Positions 35,340 to 45,342 of a stretch of DNA of 64,000 nt are shown here, one piece after another. How positions within the stretch are numbered: position 1 is the first letter of the stretch; the number at the start of each line of letters is the position of its first letter. The translations under genes and the position numbers were made by a program. The notes beneath the pieces were generated by a model. It had not been told where the DNA came from and made no database searches. It was given only the letters and a program-made list of their open reading frames with translations. This stretch comes from Azospirillum brasilense (GTDB taxonomy: Bacteria; Pseudomonadota; Alphaproteobacteria; Azospirillales; Azospirillaceae), in contig NZ_CP059450.1 in NCBI RefSeq assembly GCF_022023855.1, positions 434,001 to 498,000 on the forward strand, read 5' to 3'.

Positions 35340-35528
35340 TTACGCCTGGGTCGGCGACGGCATGCCGGGAACCGGCTGATCCGCCGGGGGCGGCATCTCC
35401 GGAGGGGTGTCGGGATTCTCAGGCACCGGGTAGGGGTCCGGCGTGGTCGGACGGTCCGGCTGCGGGGTGTTCGGGTTGCTCGGCGGCGGCACCTCGGTGG
35501 GCCGTTCCGGCGTCATGGGATCGCTCAT
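35340..35528 (-). CDS. Small Pro-rich protein
   Basis: 62 residues, about one third proline (TEVPPPSNPNTPQPDRPTTPDPYPVPENP), low complexity, no signal peptide. ATG 35528 is chosen over an in-frame start 15 codons upstream for its position; the ribosome site is weak. Unknown function. It lies 41 bp after the entericidin gene and before a good terminator, so both are probably one transcript. Confidence 0.5.
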   Translation of the reverse strand: MSDPMTPERPTEVPPPSNPNTPQPDRPTTPDPYPVPENPDTPPEMPPPADQPVPGMPSPTQA

Positions 35529-35569
35529 GCGGATGGCTCTTTGTGGTTGATAAGGTATGGGCGGGCGCG

Positions 35570-35722
35570 TCACTCGGCGGCCCGTTCGACGGCCCGACCG
35601 CCGGCCTGGACGTCCTGCCCGGCCCCTTCGATCGTGTTGCAGCCGACGAGCAGCGCGGCGAAGGTCAGGACGAAGCTGGCGAGGGCGATCTGGCGGACGG
35701 GGAACGGCATGGAGCGGCTCAT
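35570..35722 (-). CDS. Entericidin A/B family lipoprotein
   Basis: 50 residues: hydrophobic signal (IALASFVLTFAALLVGC), lipobox Cys about residue 23, then NTIEGAGQDVQAGGRAVERAA, the hallmark of entericidins, small cell-envelope lipoproteins linked to stress and lysis control. GAGGAG precedes ATG 35722. Confidence 0.85.
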   Translation of the reverse strand: MSRSMPFPVRQIALASFVLTFAALLVGCNTIEGAGQDVQAGGRAVERAAE

Positions 35723-35916
35723 GATCCCGAACTCCTCAGTGGATGCTGTTGCTTCGTCAACGCGCCGCTGCGGGCGTTGGTTCCGGCCCATTCGGCGGAT
35801 TTGCAACAGGGCGGAAGGACAATAAGCCGCCACTTGACGTGGTACGCCGCAAGGTCAAGATGGCCGGTTCCGCCACCGGCGGTGACAACCGTACACAAGC
35901 GACCGACACCCTGATC

Positions 35917-37296
35917 ATGCCTGACCACGCGATTCCCGCCCCTCTCCTGGCCGACCGTCTGCGCATCCATGCCGGCGAATTGCTGCGGCTGGCTGCCCCG
36001 GTCATCGTCTCGCGCGCCGGGCTGGTCGTCATGATGGCGGTGGACACGGCCATCGTCGGCCGCTACAGCGCGCAGGAGCTGGCCTATTACGGGCTGGCCC
36101 ACCTGCCGGCCAACCTGCTGGTCACCACCGGCGTGGGGCTGATGATGGGCGTGGTGGCGGTGACCGCCCATGCCCTTGGCGCCGGCCAGGACGCCGAGTG
36201 CGGGCGCATCTGGCGCCGGGCGATTCCCTACGCGCTGCTGCTCGGCATTCTCTTCGCCCTGGCCTCGCTGGCCGGAGAGCCCTTCTTCCGCCTGACCGGC
36301 CAGTCCACGGATCTGGCGGCGGGCGGCGGGCAGGTGATGGCGGTGCTCGGCTACGGCATGCCGGGCATGATGCTGTACGTCGCGACCGGCTTCTTCCTGG
36401 AGGGGCTGAAGAGGCCCATACCGGGCATGGTGGCGATGATCCTCGGCAATCTCCTGAACGCGCTGCTCGCCTGGATGCTGGTCTGGGGGCATGGCGGATT
36501 CCCGGCGCTGGGGGCGGTCGGCTCGGCCTGGGCGACCACGGCGGTGCGCTGGGGGATGGGACTCGGCCTCGTCTTCTACGCCTGGCACATGACCGACCAC
36601 GCCCGCTGGGCGGTGCGCGACCCGGTCCGCGACTGGTGGAGCGGCAGCCGCAAGCAGCGCCATCTCGGTTACGCCGCCGGGGTCAGCCTGGGCGTGGAAA
36701 GCGGCGCCTTCGCCACGCTGGGCCTGTTCGCCGGGATGATCTCACCGCTGGCTCTCGGCGCCTACACGGTCGGTCTGAACCTGACGGCGCTTCCCTTCAT
36801 GGCGGCGGTCGGGCTGGCCTCGGCCACGGCGGTGCGGGTGGGGGTGGCCTATGGCCGGCGCGACCCGCTGGAGATGGCGCTGGCCGGCTGGACGGGGCTG
36901 GCGGTGACTAGCCTGATCCTGGCCGGAGTCGGGGTGCTCTACCGCTGGATGCCGGAGCCGCTGGCGGCGATCTACAGCGCCGACCCCCAGCTGATCGCCA
37001 CGGTGGCGCCGCTGATCGCCTTCACCGCCTGGGTTCTGGTGGCGGACGGCGGGCAGGTGGTCATGGCGAACGCGCTGCGCGGGCGCGGCGACGCCTGGGT
37101 TCCCACCGCGCTGCACTTCATCTCCTACGCGGTGGTGATGATTCCGGTGTCGGCCTTGCTCGCCTTCGGGTTGGACCGCGGCGCGCGTGGTCTTTTTGAG
37201 GGAATTTTGATCGCCAGTGTGGTATCCGTGACCATCCTTTCGCTGCGCTTCGCGCTGTTGAGCCGCCCTCGTCCTGCAAAGGCCGGAGGTCATTGA
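35917..37296 (+). CDS. MATE family multidrug/toxin exporter
   Basis: 459 residues, twelve predicted TM helices in two homologous halves (RLAAPVIVSRAGLVVMMAVDTAIVGRYS in the first; HLGYAAGVSLGVESGAFATLGLFAGMI in the second). It would export cationic compounds against Na+ or H+. No Shine-Dalgarno is visible before ATG 35917; an in-frame ATG at 35860 is the alternative. Divergent from the entericidin gene. Confidence 0.88.
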   Translation: MPDHAIPAPLLADRLRIHAGELLRLAAPVIVSRAGLVVMMAVDTAIVGRYSAQELAYYGLAHLPANLLVTTGVGLMMGVVAVTAHALGAGQDAECGRIWRRAIPYALLLGILFALASLAGEPFFRLTGQSTDLAAGGGQVMAVLGYGMPGMMLYVATGFFLEGLKRPIPGMVAMILGNLLNALLAWMLVWGHGGFPALGAVGSAWATTAVRWGMGLGLVFYAWHMTDHARWAVRDPVRDWWSGSRKQRHLGYAAGVSLGVESGAFATLGLFAGMISPLALGAYTVGLNLTALPFMAAVGLASATAVRVGVAYGRRDPLEMALAGWTGLAVTSLILAGVGVLYRWMPEPLAAIYSADPQLIATVAPLIAFTAWVLVADGGQVVMANALRGRGDAWVPTALHFISYAVVMIPVSALLAFGLDRGARGLFEGILIASVVSVTILSLRFALLSRPRPAKAGGH

Positions 37297-37408
37297 CTTG
37301 CAAAGGCCAGGAATCGTGGGGCTGCCGGAGCGTTGTGTGCACATGCGAAAGCTGATAGGAATTCTTATATTACATGCAGCGGCCCGAAGGGCCGTGCGGA
37401 CGTGCCCC

Positions 37409-37456
37409 GTTGAACCTTAAGTGTTGACCTTGAGCGTTGAACAGCAAGCGTTGAAC
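37409..37456 (+). repeat. Four tandem GTTGA(A/C)C heptamers in the gyrA leader
   Basis: GTTGAAC at 37409, 37436 and 37450 and GTTGACC at 37423, spaced 13-14 bases apart, in the 199-bp region before gyrA. Possible binding sites or an RNA element; no known family assigned. Confidence 0.4.
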
Positions 37457-37495
37457 ACCGAGCATCGCCGCAGCCCGTAGAATGAGTTTGTCTCC

Positions 37496-40303
37496 TTGAG
37501 CACGACGCCCCTTCCTCCCGCTTCCGACATCGCGCCGGTCACCATCGAAGACGAGATGCGCCGGTCCTATCTCGATTACGCGATGAGCGTGATCGTGAGC
37601 CGCGCTCTGCCCGACGTCCGCGACGGGCTGAAGCCGGTGCACCGCCGCATCCTCTACGCGATGAAGGAGGGCGGGTACGATTCGACCAAGCCCTACAAGA
37701 AGTCGGCGCGCATCGTCGGCGACGTGATGGGTAAATACCACCCGCACGGCGACAGCGCGATCTACGACGCCATGGTACGCATGGCGCAGGGCTTCTCCAT
37801 GCGCCTGCCGCTGATCGACGGGCAGGGCAACTTCGGTTCGATGGACGGCGACCCGGCGGCTGCCATGCGCTACACCGAGGCGCGGCTGGCCAAGGCGGCG
37901 GAGGCGCTGCTCGACGACATCGACAAGGACACCGTCGATTTCCAGGCCAATTACGACGATTCGGGCAAGGAGCCCTCGGTAGTCCCGGCGCGTTTCCCGA
38001 ACCTGCTGGTCAACGGCGCTGGCGGCATCGCCGTCGGCATGGCGACCAACATCCCCACCCACAATCTGAGTGAGGTGGTGGACGCCTGCTGCGCCTACAT
38101 CGACAACAACGACGTCACCGACGAAGAGCTGATGGAGTTCGTGCCGGGCCCGGACTTCCCGACGGGCGGCATGATCCTCGGCCGGTCGGGCGTCCGCTCG
38201 GCCCTGATGACCGGGCGCGGCTCCGTCATCATCCGCGCCAAGACCGAGATCGAGGAGATCCGCAAGGACCGCTTCGCCATCGTGGCGACGGAGATCCCGT
38301 ACCAGGTCAACAAGTCCAAGCTGATGGAGCGCATCGGCGAGGTCGTCAACGACAAGACGATCGAGGGCATCTCTGACCTGCGCGACGAATCGGACCGCGA
38401 CGGCGTGCGCGTGGTGATCGAGCTGAAGCGCGACGCCATGGCCGACGTGGTGCTGGCCCAGCTGTTCCGCCACACCCAGCTGCAGACGTCCTTCGGCGTC
38501 AACATGCTGGCGCTGAACGGCGGCCGGCCGGAGCTGATGAACCTGCGGCAGATCATCGTCGCCTTCGTCCGCTTCCGCGAGCAGGTCATCACCCGGCGCA
38601 CCGAGTTCCTGCTGGGCAAGGCGCGTGAACGCGCCCACACCTTGGTCGGTCTGGCCGTCGCCGTCGCCAATCTGGACGCCATGATCGCGCTGATCCGCAG
38701 CGCCCCGGACCCCGTCTGGGCGCGCGAGCAGATGATGGAGCGCGAGTGGCCGGCCATGGACGTCGCCCCGCTGATCGCGCTGATCGACGAGCCGGGGCGC
38801 GGCGTGTCGGAGAACGGCACCTACCGGCTGTCGGAGGAGCAGGCCCGCGCCATCCTCGACCTGCGCCTGCACCGCCTGACCGGGCTGGAGCGCGACCGGA
38901 TCGGCGCCGAGCTGACGGACGTGACCGACCAGATCGCCGACTATCTGGAGACTCTGGCCAACCGCGCGAAGCTGCTGGGCATCCTCCGCGACGAGCTGGT
39001 GGAGATGAAGGAGCGGTTCGGCACCCCGCGCCGCACCGAGATCCAGGAGCTGGAGTTCGAGGCCGACATCGAGGACCTGATCCAACGCGAGGACATGGTC
39101 GTCACGGTCAGCCAGTCCGGCTACGTAAAGCGCGTGCCGCTGTCCACCTACCGCGCGCAGAAGCGCGGCGGCAAGGGGCGGTCGGGCATGTCGATGAAGG
39201 CGGAGGACGCGGTCAGCGACCTGTTCGTCGCCAACACCCACACGCCGCTGCTGCTCTTCTCGTCGCGCGGCATGGTCTACAAGCTGAAGGTCTACCGCCT
39301 GCCGCTGGGCAACCCGCAGGCGCGCGGCAAGGCCTTCGTGAACCTGCTGCCGCTGATCGACGGCGAGACGATCACCACCGTCCTGCCGCTGCCCGAGGAC
39401 GAGGCCGTGTGGGCGGACCTGCACGTCGTCTTCGCCACGTCGAAGGGCAACGTGCGGCGCAACCGCCTGTCGGACTTCGCCAACATCCGCTCCAACGGCC
39501 TGATCGCCATGAAGCTGGAGGAGGAGGGCGAGCGTCTGATCGCCGTTCGCACCTGCTCCGAGGCGGACGACGTGCTGCTGGCGACCGGCGGCGGCAAGTG
39601 CATCCGCTTCGAGGTCGCCGACGTGCGTGTCTTCGCCGGCCGCACCTCGACCGGTGTGCGCGGCATCCGTCTGGCCGATGGCGATGAGGTCATCTCGATG
39701 ACCACGCTTCACCACGTCGAATCCTCGCCCGAGGAGCGCGCCGCCTTCCTGAAGCGCAAGCGCGAGGAAGGCCTCGACATGGAGGGCGAGGCGGCTCCGG
39801 AGGCCGACGAGGTGCCGACCGAAGCCGTGACGCTCAGCCCGGAACGCTATGAGGAGCTGAAGGGCCTGGAGCAGTATGTACTGACCGTGACCGAGCGCGG
39901 CTACGGCAAGCGGACCTCCTCCTACGAGTACCGGGTGACCGGCCGCGGCGGCCAGGGCATCTGGAACATGGAGATGGGCGAGCGCAATGGCTCCATCGTC
40001 GCTGCCTTCCCGGTGGAGGACTCGCATCAGGTGATGATGGTCACCAACGGCGGTCAGGTCATCCGCATGCCGATCCACGACGTGCGAATCGCGGGGCGCA
40101 AGACGCTGGGCGTTACGCTGTTCCGCGTCGGTGCGGACGAGCGCGTGGTGTCCGTCGCGTCCATTGCGGAGGACGAGGACAGCAACGGGAACGGGACCAA
40201 TGGCAACGGCGGCGATCCAAACGGCGGCGGGACGGCCTCCGTGGACGATGCGGCTGGGAACGAGGCCGCTCCCGGCGATACGCCCGGTGATACGATCGAA
40301 TAA
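37496..40303 (+). CDS. gyrA: DNA gyrase subunit A
   Basis: 935 residues. It has the breakage-reunion domain with catalytic Tyr in MRYTEARL, the quinolone-region [14 protein letters not shown], where Ser83 and Asp87 equivalents are both the susceptible type, and the C-terminal DNA-wrapping beta-pinwheel with the GyrA box QKRGGKG, which marks gyrase rather than topoisomerase IV. It ends in an Asn/Gly/Asp-rich tail. The start is TTG 37496, with the conserved [17 protein letters not shown] at residue 17. coaD follows after 21 bp. Confidence 0.97.
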   Translation: MSTTPLPPASDIAPVTIEDEMRRSYLDYAMSVIVSRALPDVRDGLKPVHRRILYAMKEGGYDSTKPYKKSARIVGDVMGKYHPHGDSAIYDAMVRMAQGFSMRLPLIDGQGNFGSMDGDPAAAMRYTEARLAKAAEALLDDIDKDTVDFQANYDDSGKEPSVVPARFPNLLVNGAGGIAVGMATNIPTHNLSEVVDACCAYIDNNDVTDEELMEFVPGPDFPTGGMILGRSGVRSALMTGRGSVIIRAKTEIEEIRKDRFAIVATEIPYQVNKSKLMERIGEVVNDKTIEGISDLRDESDRDGVRVVIELKRDAMADVVLAQLFRHTQLQTSFGVNMLALNGGRPELMNLRQIIVAFVRFREQVITRRTEFLLGKARERAHTLVGLAVAVANLDAMIALIRSAPDPVWAREQMMEREWPAMDVAPLIALIDEPGRGVSENGTYRLSEEQARAILDLRLHRLTGLERDRIGAELTDVTDQIADYLETLANRAKLLGILRDELVEMKERFGTPRRTEIQELEFEADIEDLIQREDMVVTVSQSGYVKRVPLSTYRAQKRGGKGRSGMSMKAEDAVSDLFVANTHTPLLLFSSRGMVYKLKVYRLPLGNPQARGKAFVNLLPLIDGETITTVLPLPEDEAVWADLHVVFATSKGNVRRNRLSDFANIRSNGLIAMKLEEEGERLIAVRTCSEADDVLLATGGGKCIRFEVADVRVFAGRTSTGVRGIRLADGDEVISMTTLHHVESSPEERAAFLKRKREEGLDMEGEAAPEADEVPTEAVTLSPERYEELKGLEQYVLTVTERGYGKRTSSYEYRVTGRGGQGIWNMEMGERNGSIVAAFPVEDSHQVMMVTNGGQVIRMPIHDVRIAGRKTLGVTLFRVGADERVVSVASIAEDEDSNGNGTNGNGGDPNGGGTASVDDAAGNEAAPGDTPGDTIE

Positions 40304-40873
<570 letters not shown>

Positions 40874-40945
40874 CGGCCAAACAGTGACGGCGCCGGGGGC
40901 TGCGGCGGAGAGCGAAATTTTTGTGCGCTCCGTCAAACCCCGCTG

Positions 40946-40974
40946 TTGACCGGGGCGTCACCGCCCCCTATGTT
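40946..40974 (+). promoter_or_regulatory. Sigma-70 promoter of tRNA-Lys
   Basis: TTGACC (40946-40951), 17-base spacer, TATGTT (40969-40974), 35 bases before the mature tRNA. The GC-rich segment GCGCCCCGCATC after the -10 resembles a stringent discriminator. Confidence 0.7.
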
Positions 40975-41009
40975 GCGCCCCGCATCGGCAACAGGCCGCA
41001 TGCTTCTGT

Positions 41010-41085
41010 GATCCGGTAGCTCAGTCGGTAGAGCACGTGACTTTTAATCATGTGGCCGTGGGTTCGAATCCCACCCGGATCACCA
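41010..41085 (+). tRNA. tRNA-Lys (anticodon UUU)
   Basis: 76 bases with an encoded CCA end. The acceptor stem GATCCGG pairs with CCGGATC; the anticodon loop CTTTTAA gives UUU; the T arm has GTGGGTTCGAATCCCAC. Discriminator A. The 218 bp after it (to 41303) contain no feature I can support. Confidence 0.97.
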
Positions 41086-41303
41086 TTCCCCTCAGTGGTT
41101 TAACCATCTGACCGGCCATCCGTTCAGACCCCTTCCGCAAACTGATTCGTGGCGGTTTGCTGAGGATGGGGTACTGCTCCCGGTCGCGGCCTGTTTAAAA
41201 AGATCGAATAGCCGATCCCTCGTGTCACCCCGGCCGCAAGCCGGAACCTTCGGCCAATTTCCGGTGTTGCTTGGCGGCAGCGTCAAGAGGGGGAGTCGCC
41301 GGC

Positions 41304-42128
41304 ATGAACCGAGCCACCGATCCGTATGCCGACACCATGGGCGGCGTCGCGGCGGGCAACACAGCAAACACAACACCCACATCCGATGCCCCGGCAGCGC
41401 CGCAGGGCCGGCGTGGGACGGATGAGATCGAGCAGGACATCCACGCCATCCGTGGACGTATGGACGCGGTTCTCGACGAGATCGAGTTCCGCCTGTCGCC
41501 CGGCCAGATGTCGGGGGGTGTCATCGAGGTGGTGCGGGACGTGGTGGAGGGCAACCCGTCGCGCATGGCGCGCGCCATCCGCTCCAACCCCTGGCCGCTG
41601 GCCGTGATGGCGGCGGGCGCCCTGTGGTTCGCCTGGACCGTATCGCGCACGCCGGAGGTCGAACCGACCGTTTCAGGGCACGCTTCGGGACGGGGCGCCG
41701 ATGGGACGATCCAGGATGTGCTGAGCGTTCTGGTCGCCGCGTGCCGCCAGGGGGCCACCGGGTTCCGCCAAGCCGACATGGTGCTGGACGATCCTGCCTT
41801 GAGGGCGCGGCTGACCCAGGTCGCCAGCCAGTTCGATCGCAGCGCCGCCGCCCTGGAAGCGGAACTGGTGCGTCGCGGCGGTGGACGGGATCTGCGGATT
41901 CCCGTTCACGCGGTCTGGCGTGACCTGGACACGGAACTGGGTGGCGCACGGACGCGCGGCGGGCTGCTCCGTGGGTTGGAAAGCGGTGTGGAGGGAACGC
42001 TGGGGCTGTTCCGCAACAGCCTGCACGATGACCTTCCCGAGGAGCTGACGGTGATCGTCGGCGCCCATTTCCATGAAATCGAGACGGTGCGTCACCGTGT
42101 CGGCGCTCTGCGCGAAGCGGTCGCGTGA
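41304..42128 (+). CDS. DUF3618 membrane protein with PA2169-like four-helix domain
   Basis: 274 residues. An N-terminal DUF3618 motif (DEIEQDIHAIRGRMDAVLDEIE, about 40-65), one TM segment (NPWPLAVMAAGALWFAWTV, about 100-118), then a ferritin-like helical domain (about 135-270; VLVAACRQGATGFRQADMVL; ending HFHEIETVRHRVGALREAVA). ATG 41304 follows AGGGGGAG. It lies 10 bp before the YihY gene; this pairing is common in stress-envelope operons with phage-shock-like partners. Precise role unknown. Confidence 0.75.
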   Translation: MNRATDPYADTMGGVAAGNTANTTPTSDAPAAPQGRRGTDEIEQDIHAIRGRMDAVLDEIEFRLSPGQMSGGVIEVVRDVVEGNPSRMARAIRSNPWPLAVMAAGALWFAWTVSRTPEVEPTVSGHASGRGADGTIQDVLSVLVAACRQGATGFRQADMVLDDPALRARLTQVASQFDRSAAALEAELVRRGGGRDLRIPVHAVWRDLDTELGGARTRGGLLRGLESGVEGTLGLFRNSLHDDLPEELTVIVGAHFHEIETVRHRVGALREAVA

Positions 42129-42138
42129 GGGAGGGGGC

Positions 42139-43146
42139 ATGCTAGGGCTGAGCCGTCGCCACCGCAACCAGTATCCGCGCGTCGAGATGGGAGGGCGGGG
42201 GCGGTCGGCGGTCCGGCCCTCCGACATTCCCAAGGCGGGCTGGAAGGACATTCTCTGGCGCACCTGGGAGGAGCAGGGAAAGGACAACATCTCCATCGTG
42301 GCGGCAGGGGTGGCCTACTACGCCCTTTTCGCCATCTTCCCGGCCATCGCCGCGCTGGTCTCGCTGTACGGCCTCGTCTTCGACCCGGCGGGGGTGGAAC
42401 AGCAGGTCAATCAACTTGCCGGTCTGCTGCCGCCGGAGGCGCTGGACGTGCTGCGCGATCAGGCGCGCAACGTGGCGTCGGCACCGCGGGAAGGTCTGGG
42501 CTTCGGCGTTCTGTTCGGCCTCGCCCTGACACTGTGGAGTGCGTCGCGAGGCACCAATTCGCTGATCACCGCGCTGAACATCGCCTACGGGGAAGAGGAG
42601 CGGCGCAGCTTCCTCCGGCTCGCCTTCCTATCGCTGGTGCTGACGCTGGCTGGGCTGGTCTTTGTGATCATGACCCTGGCGCTGATCGTGGCGGTTCCAG
42701 CGGCCATCAACTTCCTCGGCCTGCGGGACACTCCCATCGGCTGGGCCGCCAGCCTCGCGCGCTGGCCCATCTTGGCGGTGGCGATCGTCCTGGCGCTCGC
42801 CGTGCTCTACCGCTACGGCCCGGACCGGCGGCAGCCGAAATGGCGCTGGGTCACCTGGGGATCGTCCATCGCCACGGCGCTGTGGATCATCGCCTCGGTG
42901 GGCTTTTCCGTCTACGTCTCGAACTTCGGCAGCTACAACCAGACCTACGGATCGGTCGGGGCGGGCGTGGTGCTTCTGCTGTGGTTCAACCTGACATCCT
43001 ACGTGATCCTCATGGGGGCGGAGCTGAACGCGGAGATCGAGCATCAGACCGCCCGCGACACCACGGAAGAGGATGGGCGCGGCCCGAAGCCGATGGGGCA
43101 TCGGGACGCTTATGTCGCCGACACGGTGGGGAAGCGTCGGGCATAG
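42139..43146 (+). CDS. YihY/virulence factor BrkB family membrane protein
   Basis: 335 residues, six TM helices, with family patterns ISIVAAGVAYYALFAIFPAIAALVSLYG, WSASRGTNSLITALN and SVGAGVVLLLWFNLTSYVILMGAELNAE. Some relatives were misnamed ribonuclease BN; the transport role is unproven. ATG 42139 follows GAGGGAGGGGGC. Operon with the DUF3618 gene. Confidence 0.88.
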   Translation: MLGLSRRHRNQYPRVEMGGRGRSAVRPSDIPKAGWKDILWRTWEEQGKDNISIVAAGVAYYALFAIFPAIAALVSLYGLVFDPAGVEQQVNQLAGLLPPEALDVLRDQARNVASAPREGLGFGVLFGLALTLWSASRGTNSLITALNIAYGEEERRSFLRLAFLSLVLTLAGLVFVIMTLALIVAVPAAINFLGLRDTPIGWAASLARWPILAVAIVLALAVLYRYGPDRRQPKWRWVTWGSSIATALWIIASVGFSVYVSNFGSYNQTYGSVGAGVVLLLWFNLTSYVILMGAELNAEIEHQTARDTTEEDGRGPKPMGHRDAYVADTVGKRRA

Positions 43147-43174
43147 CGCTTTTTCCCGTGCGGCGCTTTCCGGG

Positions 43175-44128
43175 TCAGCGGCTGCCGCAGCTCTGAATGA
43201 CTCCGTCGACCTTGCGGGCGCCGTCCGCGCTCAGCCGGTCATGGACGAAGTCGGACCATAGGCCGTCCCGGTTCAGATCGTCGGCCACGCAGCGGCAGGT
43301 GGCGGTGCAGTGCGCCGCCTCCCCGCCGCTGCTGGTGCAGGTCGCCACGCAGGAGGTCTGGAAGCTGCGAACGTCCGCCGGGTCGGCGCCAATCCCCATC
43401 GCCAGCAAGGACAACAGGCCGAACAACACGGGCTGGTGAAGCAGATAGACCGCCAAGCTGTGTCGACCGGCCCAGGCGAACCCGCGCCAGACCGCTCCAC
43501 CTGGGGTTTTCGCCGGGGCCGGACGCCACAGCCGCCCCAGCGCCATCCCGAACAGAAAGCCGCCGAACCAGGGGAACAACGGCACATAGTCGTTTGATTG
43601 CGGCTCGAAGGTCATCAGCCCGATCCAGCGCAGCCAGGGCTCGTCGAACAGCGGCAGGGCGACCGTCTCGCCCAACGCGATCACCGCCACGCCGAGCAGC
43701 AGAAGCACCAGCCAGGGAAGGCGCAGCAGCGCGAGGCCGATCAGGCTTGCCACCGCCATATGGTGCAGCACGCCAAAAACGATCGGGCTGTCCGGAAACA
43801 TGACCATCGACACAGCCGACACGCCGCCCGCGGCCAGCACCAGCAGGGCGAAGCGCCGCAGGAAGCGGCGCCAGTCGATGCCGCCCTCCGCCGCCAGGAC
43901 GAGGCTGAGACCCGACAGGATCAGGAAGCTGCCGAGGATGCCGGTGCGCGCGGCCAGCCACAGTGGATCGCCGAACAGGTCGAAATCAGCCAGCCCGAGA
44001 TAGGTCAGGTCCCAGGAGCCGTGATAGAGCGCCATGGCGAGCAGGGCCATACCGCGCGCCGTGTCGATGACGCCAACGCGCCGCGCCGCAGTGGTCGCCG
44101 ATGCGGATGAAGTGGGGAGGATGGGCAT
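43175..44128 (-). CDS. DUF1624 heparan-alpha-glucosaminide acetyltransferase-like membrane protein
   Basis: 317 residues, about seven or eight TM helices. The start IDTARGMALLAMALYHGSWDL is the family hallmark, with a membrane His (VFGVLHHMAVASLIGLALL) and HSLAVYLLHQPVLFGLL near the end. An extra C-terminal tail of about 65 residues, periplasmic or cytosolic, has six cysteines (SCVATC, HCTATCRC, QSCGSR). These proteins move acyl groups across membranes onto sugars; the substrate here is unknown. Confidence 0.8.
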   Translation of the reverse strand: MPILPTSSASATTAARRVGVIDTARGMALLAMALYHGSWDLTYLGLADFDLFGDPLWLAARTGILGSFLILSGLSLVLAAEGGIDWRRFLRRFALLVLAAGGVSAVSMVMFPDSPIVFGVLHHMAVASLIGLALLRLPWLVLLLLGVAVIALGETVALPLFDEPWLRWIGLMTFEPQSNDYVPLFPWFGGFLFGMALGRLWRPAPAKTPGGAVWRGFAWAGRHSLAVYLLHQPVLFGLLSLLAMGIGADPADVRSFQTSCVATCTSSGGEAAHCTATCRCVADDLNRDGLWSDFVHDRLSADGARKVDGVIQSCGSR

Positions 44129-44175
44129 GGGCGCGACTTTTGCCGGAATGGCACGTTCCTGTCCACCGCCGCCCG

Positions 44176-45177
44176 TCAGGAGGATAGGGTCTGGGAAAGA
44201 ACCAGCCGGGCGGTGGTGCCCTGTCCGCGCGATCCGGTCATGCTGAAGCTTCCGCCGATCTGAGCGGCCAGCGAGCTGACGATCTTCAGGCCGAGACTGG
44301 AGGGGCGCGCCAGGGTGAAACCATCGGGAAGTCCCGCACCGTCGTCGCGCACCGTCAGCACCAGCTCTCCGTCATCGGCGCACAGATCGACGGCGATCCG
44401 CCCGGCCTCGCCATCGGGGAAACCGTGCTCCAGGGCGTTGCTGACCAGTTCGGCGAGGATCAGGGCCAGCGGAATCAGGGTGTCCGGCGGCAGGTCGGAC
44501 TTGGCGGCGCTGACCGTGCAGTCGATCTGTTCCGCCCCGGAGGTCTTCAGGATGTCCTGACACAGTTCGCGCAGGAACGGCTCCATATCCATCGGGCCGT
44601 CATGGGGCGCGTGGAGCCGGCGGTGCAGACGGCCCAATGTGGACAGCCGCCCGGCGGCCTCCTCCAGCGCACGGCGGGCTTCCGGGTCCCTGACCTTGGA
44701 CTTCTGGATGGCGATCAGCGAGGAGGCGAGCTGAAGGTTGTTGGACACGCGGTGCTGAAGCTCGCTGAACATCACCTGAGTCTGCTGCGTCAGGCGGGCG
44801 CTGCGGTTGCGCTCCTCTGCCAGCCGCTCCAGCGCCACGTTCATGATGTGGATCACGGCGATGTCCACCGCCACGACCAACCCGAAGAAGCCAAGCGCCA
44901 GTGCGCTGCCGGGCGCGAGATCGAGCGATTGGCTGGTGCCGAGGAAGAAATACCAGGAGGCCAGTCCGCTCAGCAGCGCGGTCACGATGCCCGGCCACAG
45001 CCCGGCCAGGAAGGTGGTGACGATGACCGCCGGGAAGAAGGTCAGGAAGGGGAACCCCGCCGGCAACCGGTCGTCGAGGGCAAGACGCGCCGCCATGGCG
45101 ACGGCGAAGGTCGCCAGCGCGAACATAAACCCCAAACCCTTGTGCCCGCGCAAGCGGGTGAGCTGGGCAAGAGTCAT
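44176..45177 (-). CDS. Sensor histidine kinase, DUF4118 + HisKA_2 (HWE/LovR-like)
   Basis: 333 residues. Four TM helices form a DUF4118 module (about 15-115), then a linker and HisKA_2 dimerisation helix with His142 (MFSELQHRVSNNLQLASSLIAIQ), and an HATPase domain (LILAELVSNALEHGFPDG, VRDDGAGLPDGF, SSLGLKIV). Such alphaproteobacterial kinases often act in the general stress (PhyR-EcfG) network. No response regulator is adjacent. ATG 45177 is chosen at the start of the membrane domain. Confidence 0.85.
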   Translation of the reverse strand: MTLAQLTRLRGHKGLGFMFALATFAVAMAARLALDDRLPAGFPFLTFFPAVIVTTFLAGLWPGIVTALLSGLASWYFFLGTSQSLDLAPGSALALGFFGLVVAVDIAVIHIMNVALERLAEERNRSARLTQQTQVMFSELQHRVSNNLQLASSLIAIQKSKVRDPEARRALEEAAGRLSTLGRLHRRLHAPHDGPMDMEPFLRELCQDILKTSGAEQIDCTVSAAKSDLPPDTLIPLALILAELVSNALEHGFPDGEAGRIAVDLCADDGELVLTVRDDGAGLPDGFTLARPSSLGLKIVSSLAAQIGGSFSMTGSRGQGTTARLVLSQTLSS

Positions 45178-45342
45178 ATGCGGCGGTCGTCCGTTTCGAA
45201 AGCAAGGGAACGGACGATGCCGTCCGCAGGGAAGAGCGTCTACGATATGGAGATTTGTATGCGAACGCACCGCCTTTTATACGGGTGCCTGGCAAATTAA
45301 GTTCAATCTTCGAGAAGTTTGTCCGGCTTTGGCCCAGGGTCT

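Noticed and set aside
37297..37495. A peptide gene in the gyrA leader
   Set aside because: No frame with a ribosome site; only the heptamer repeats stand out.
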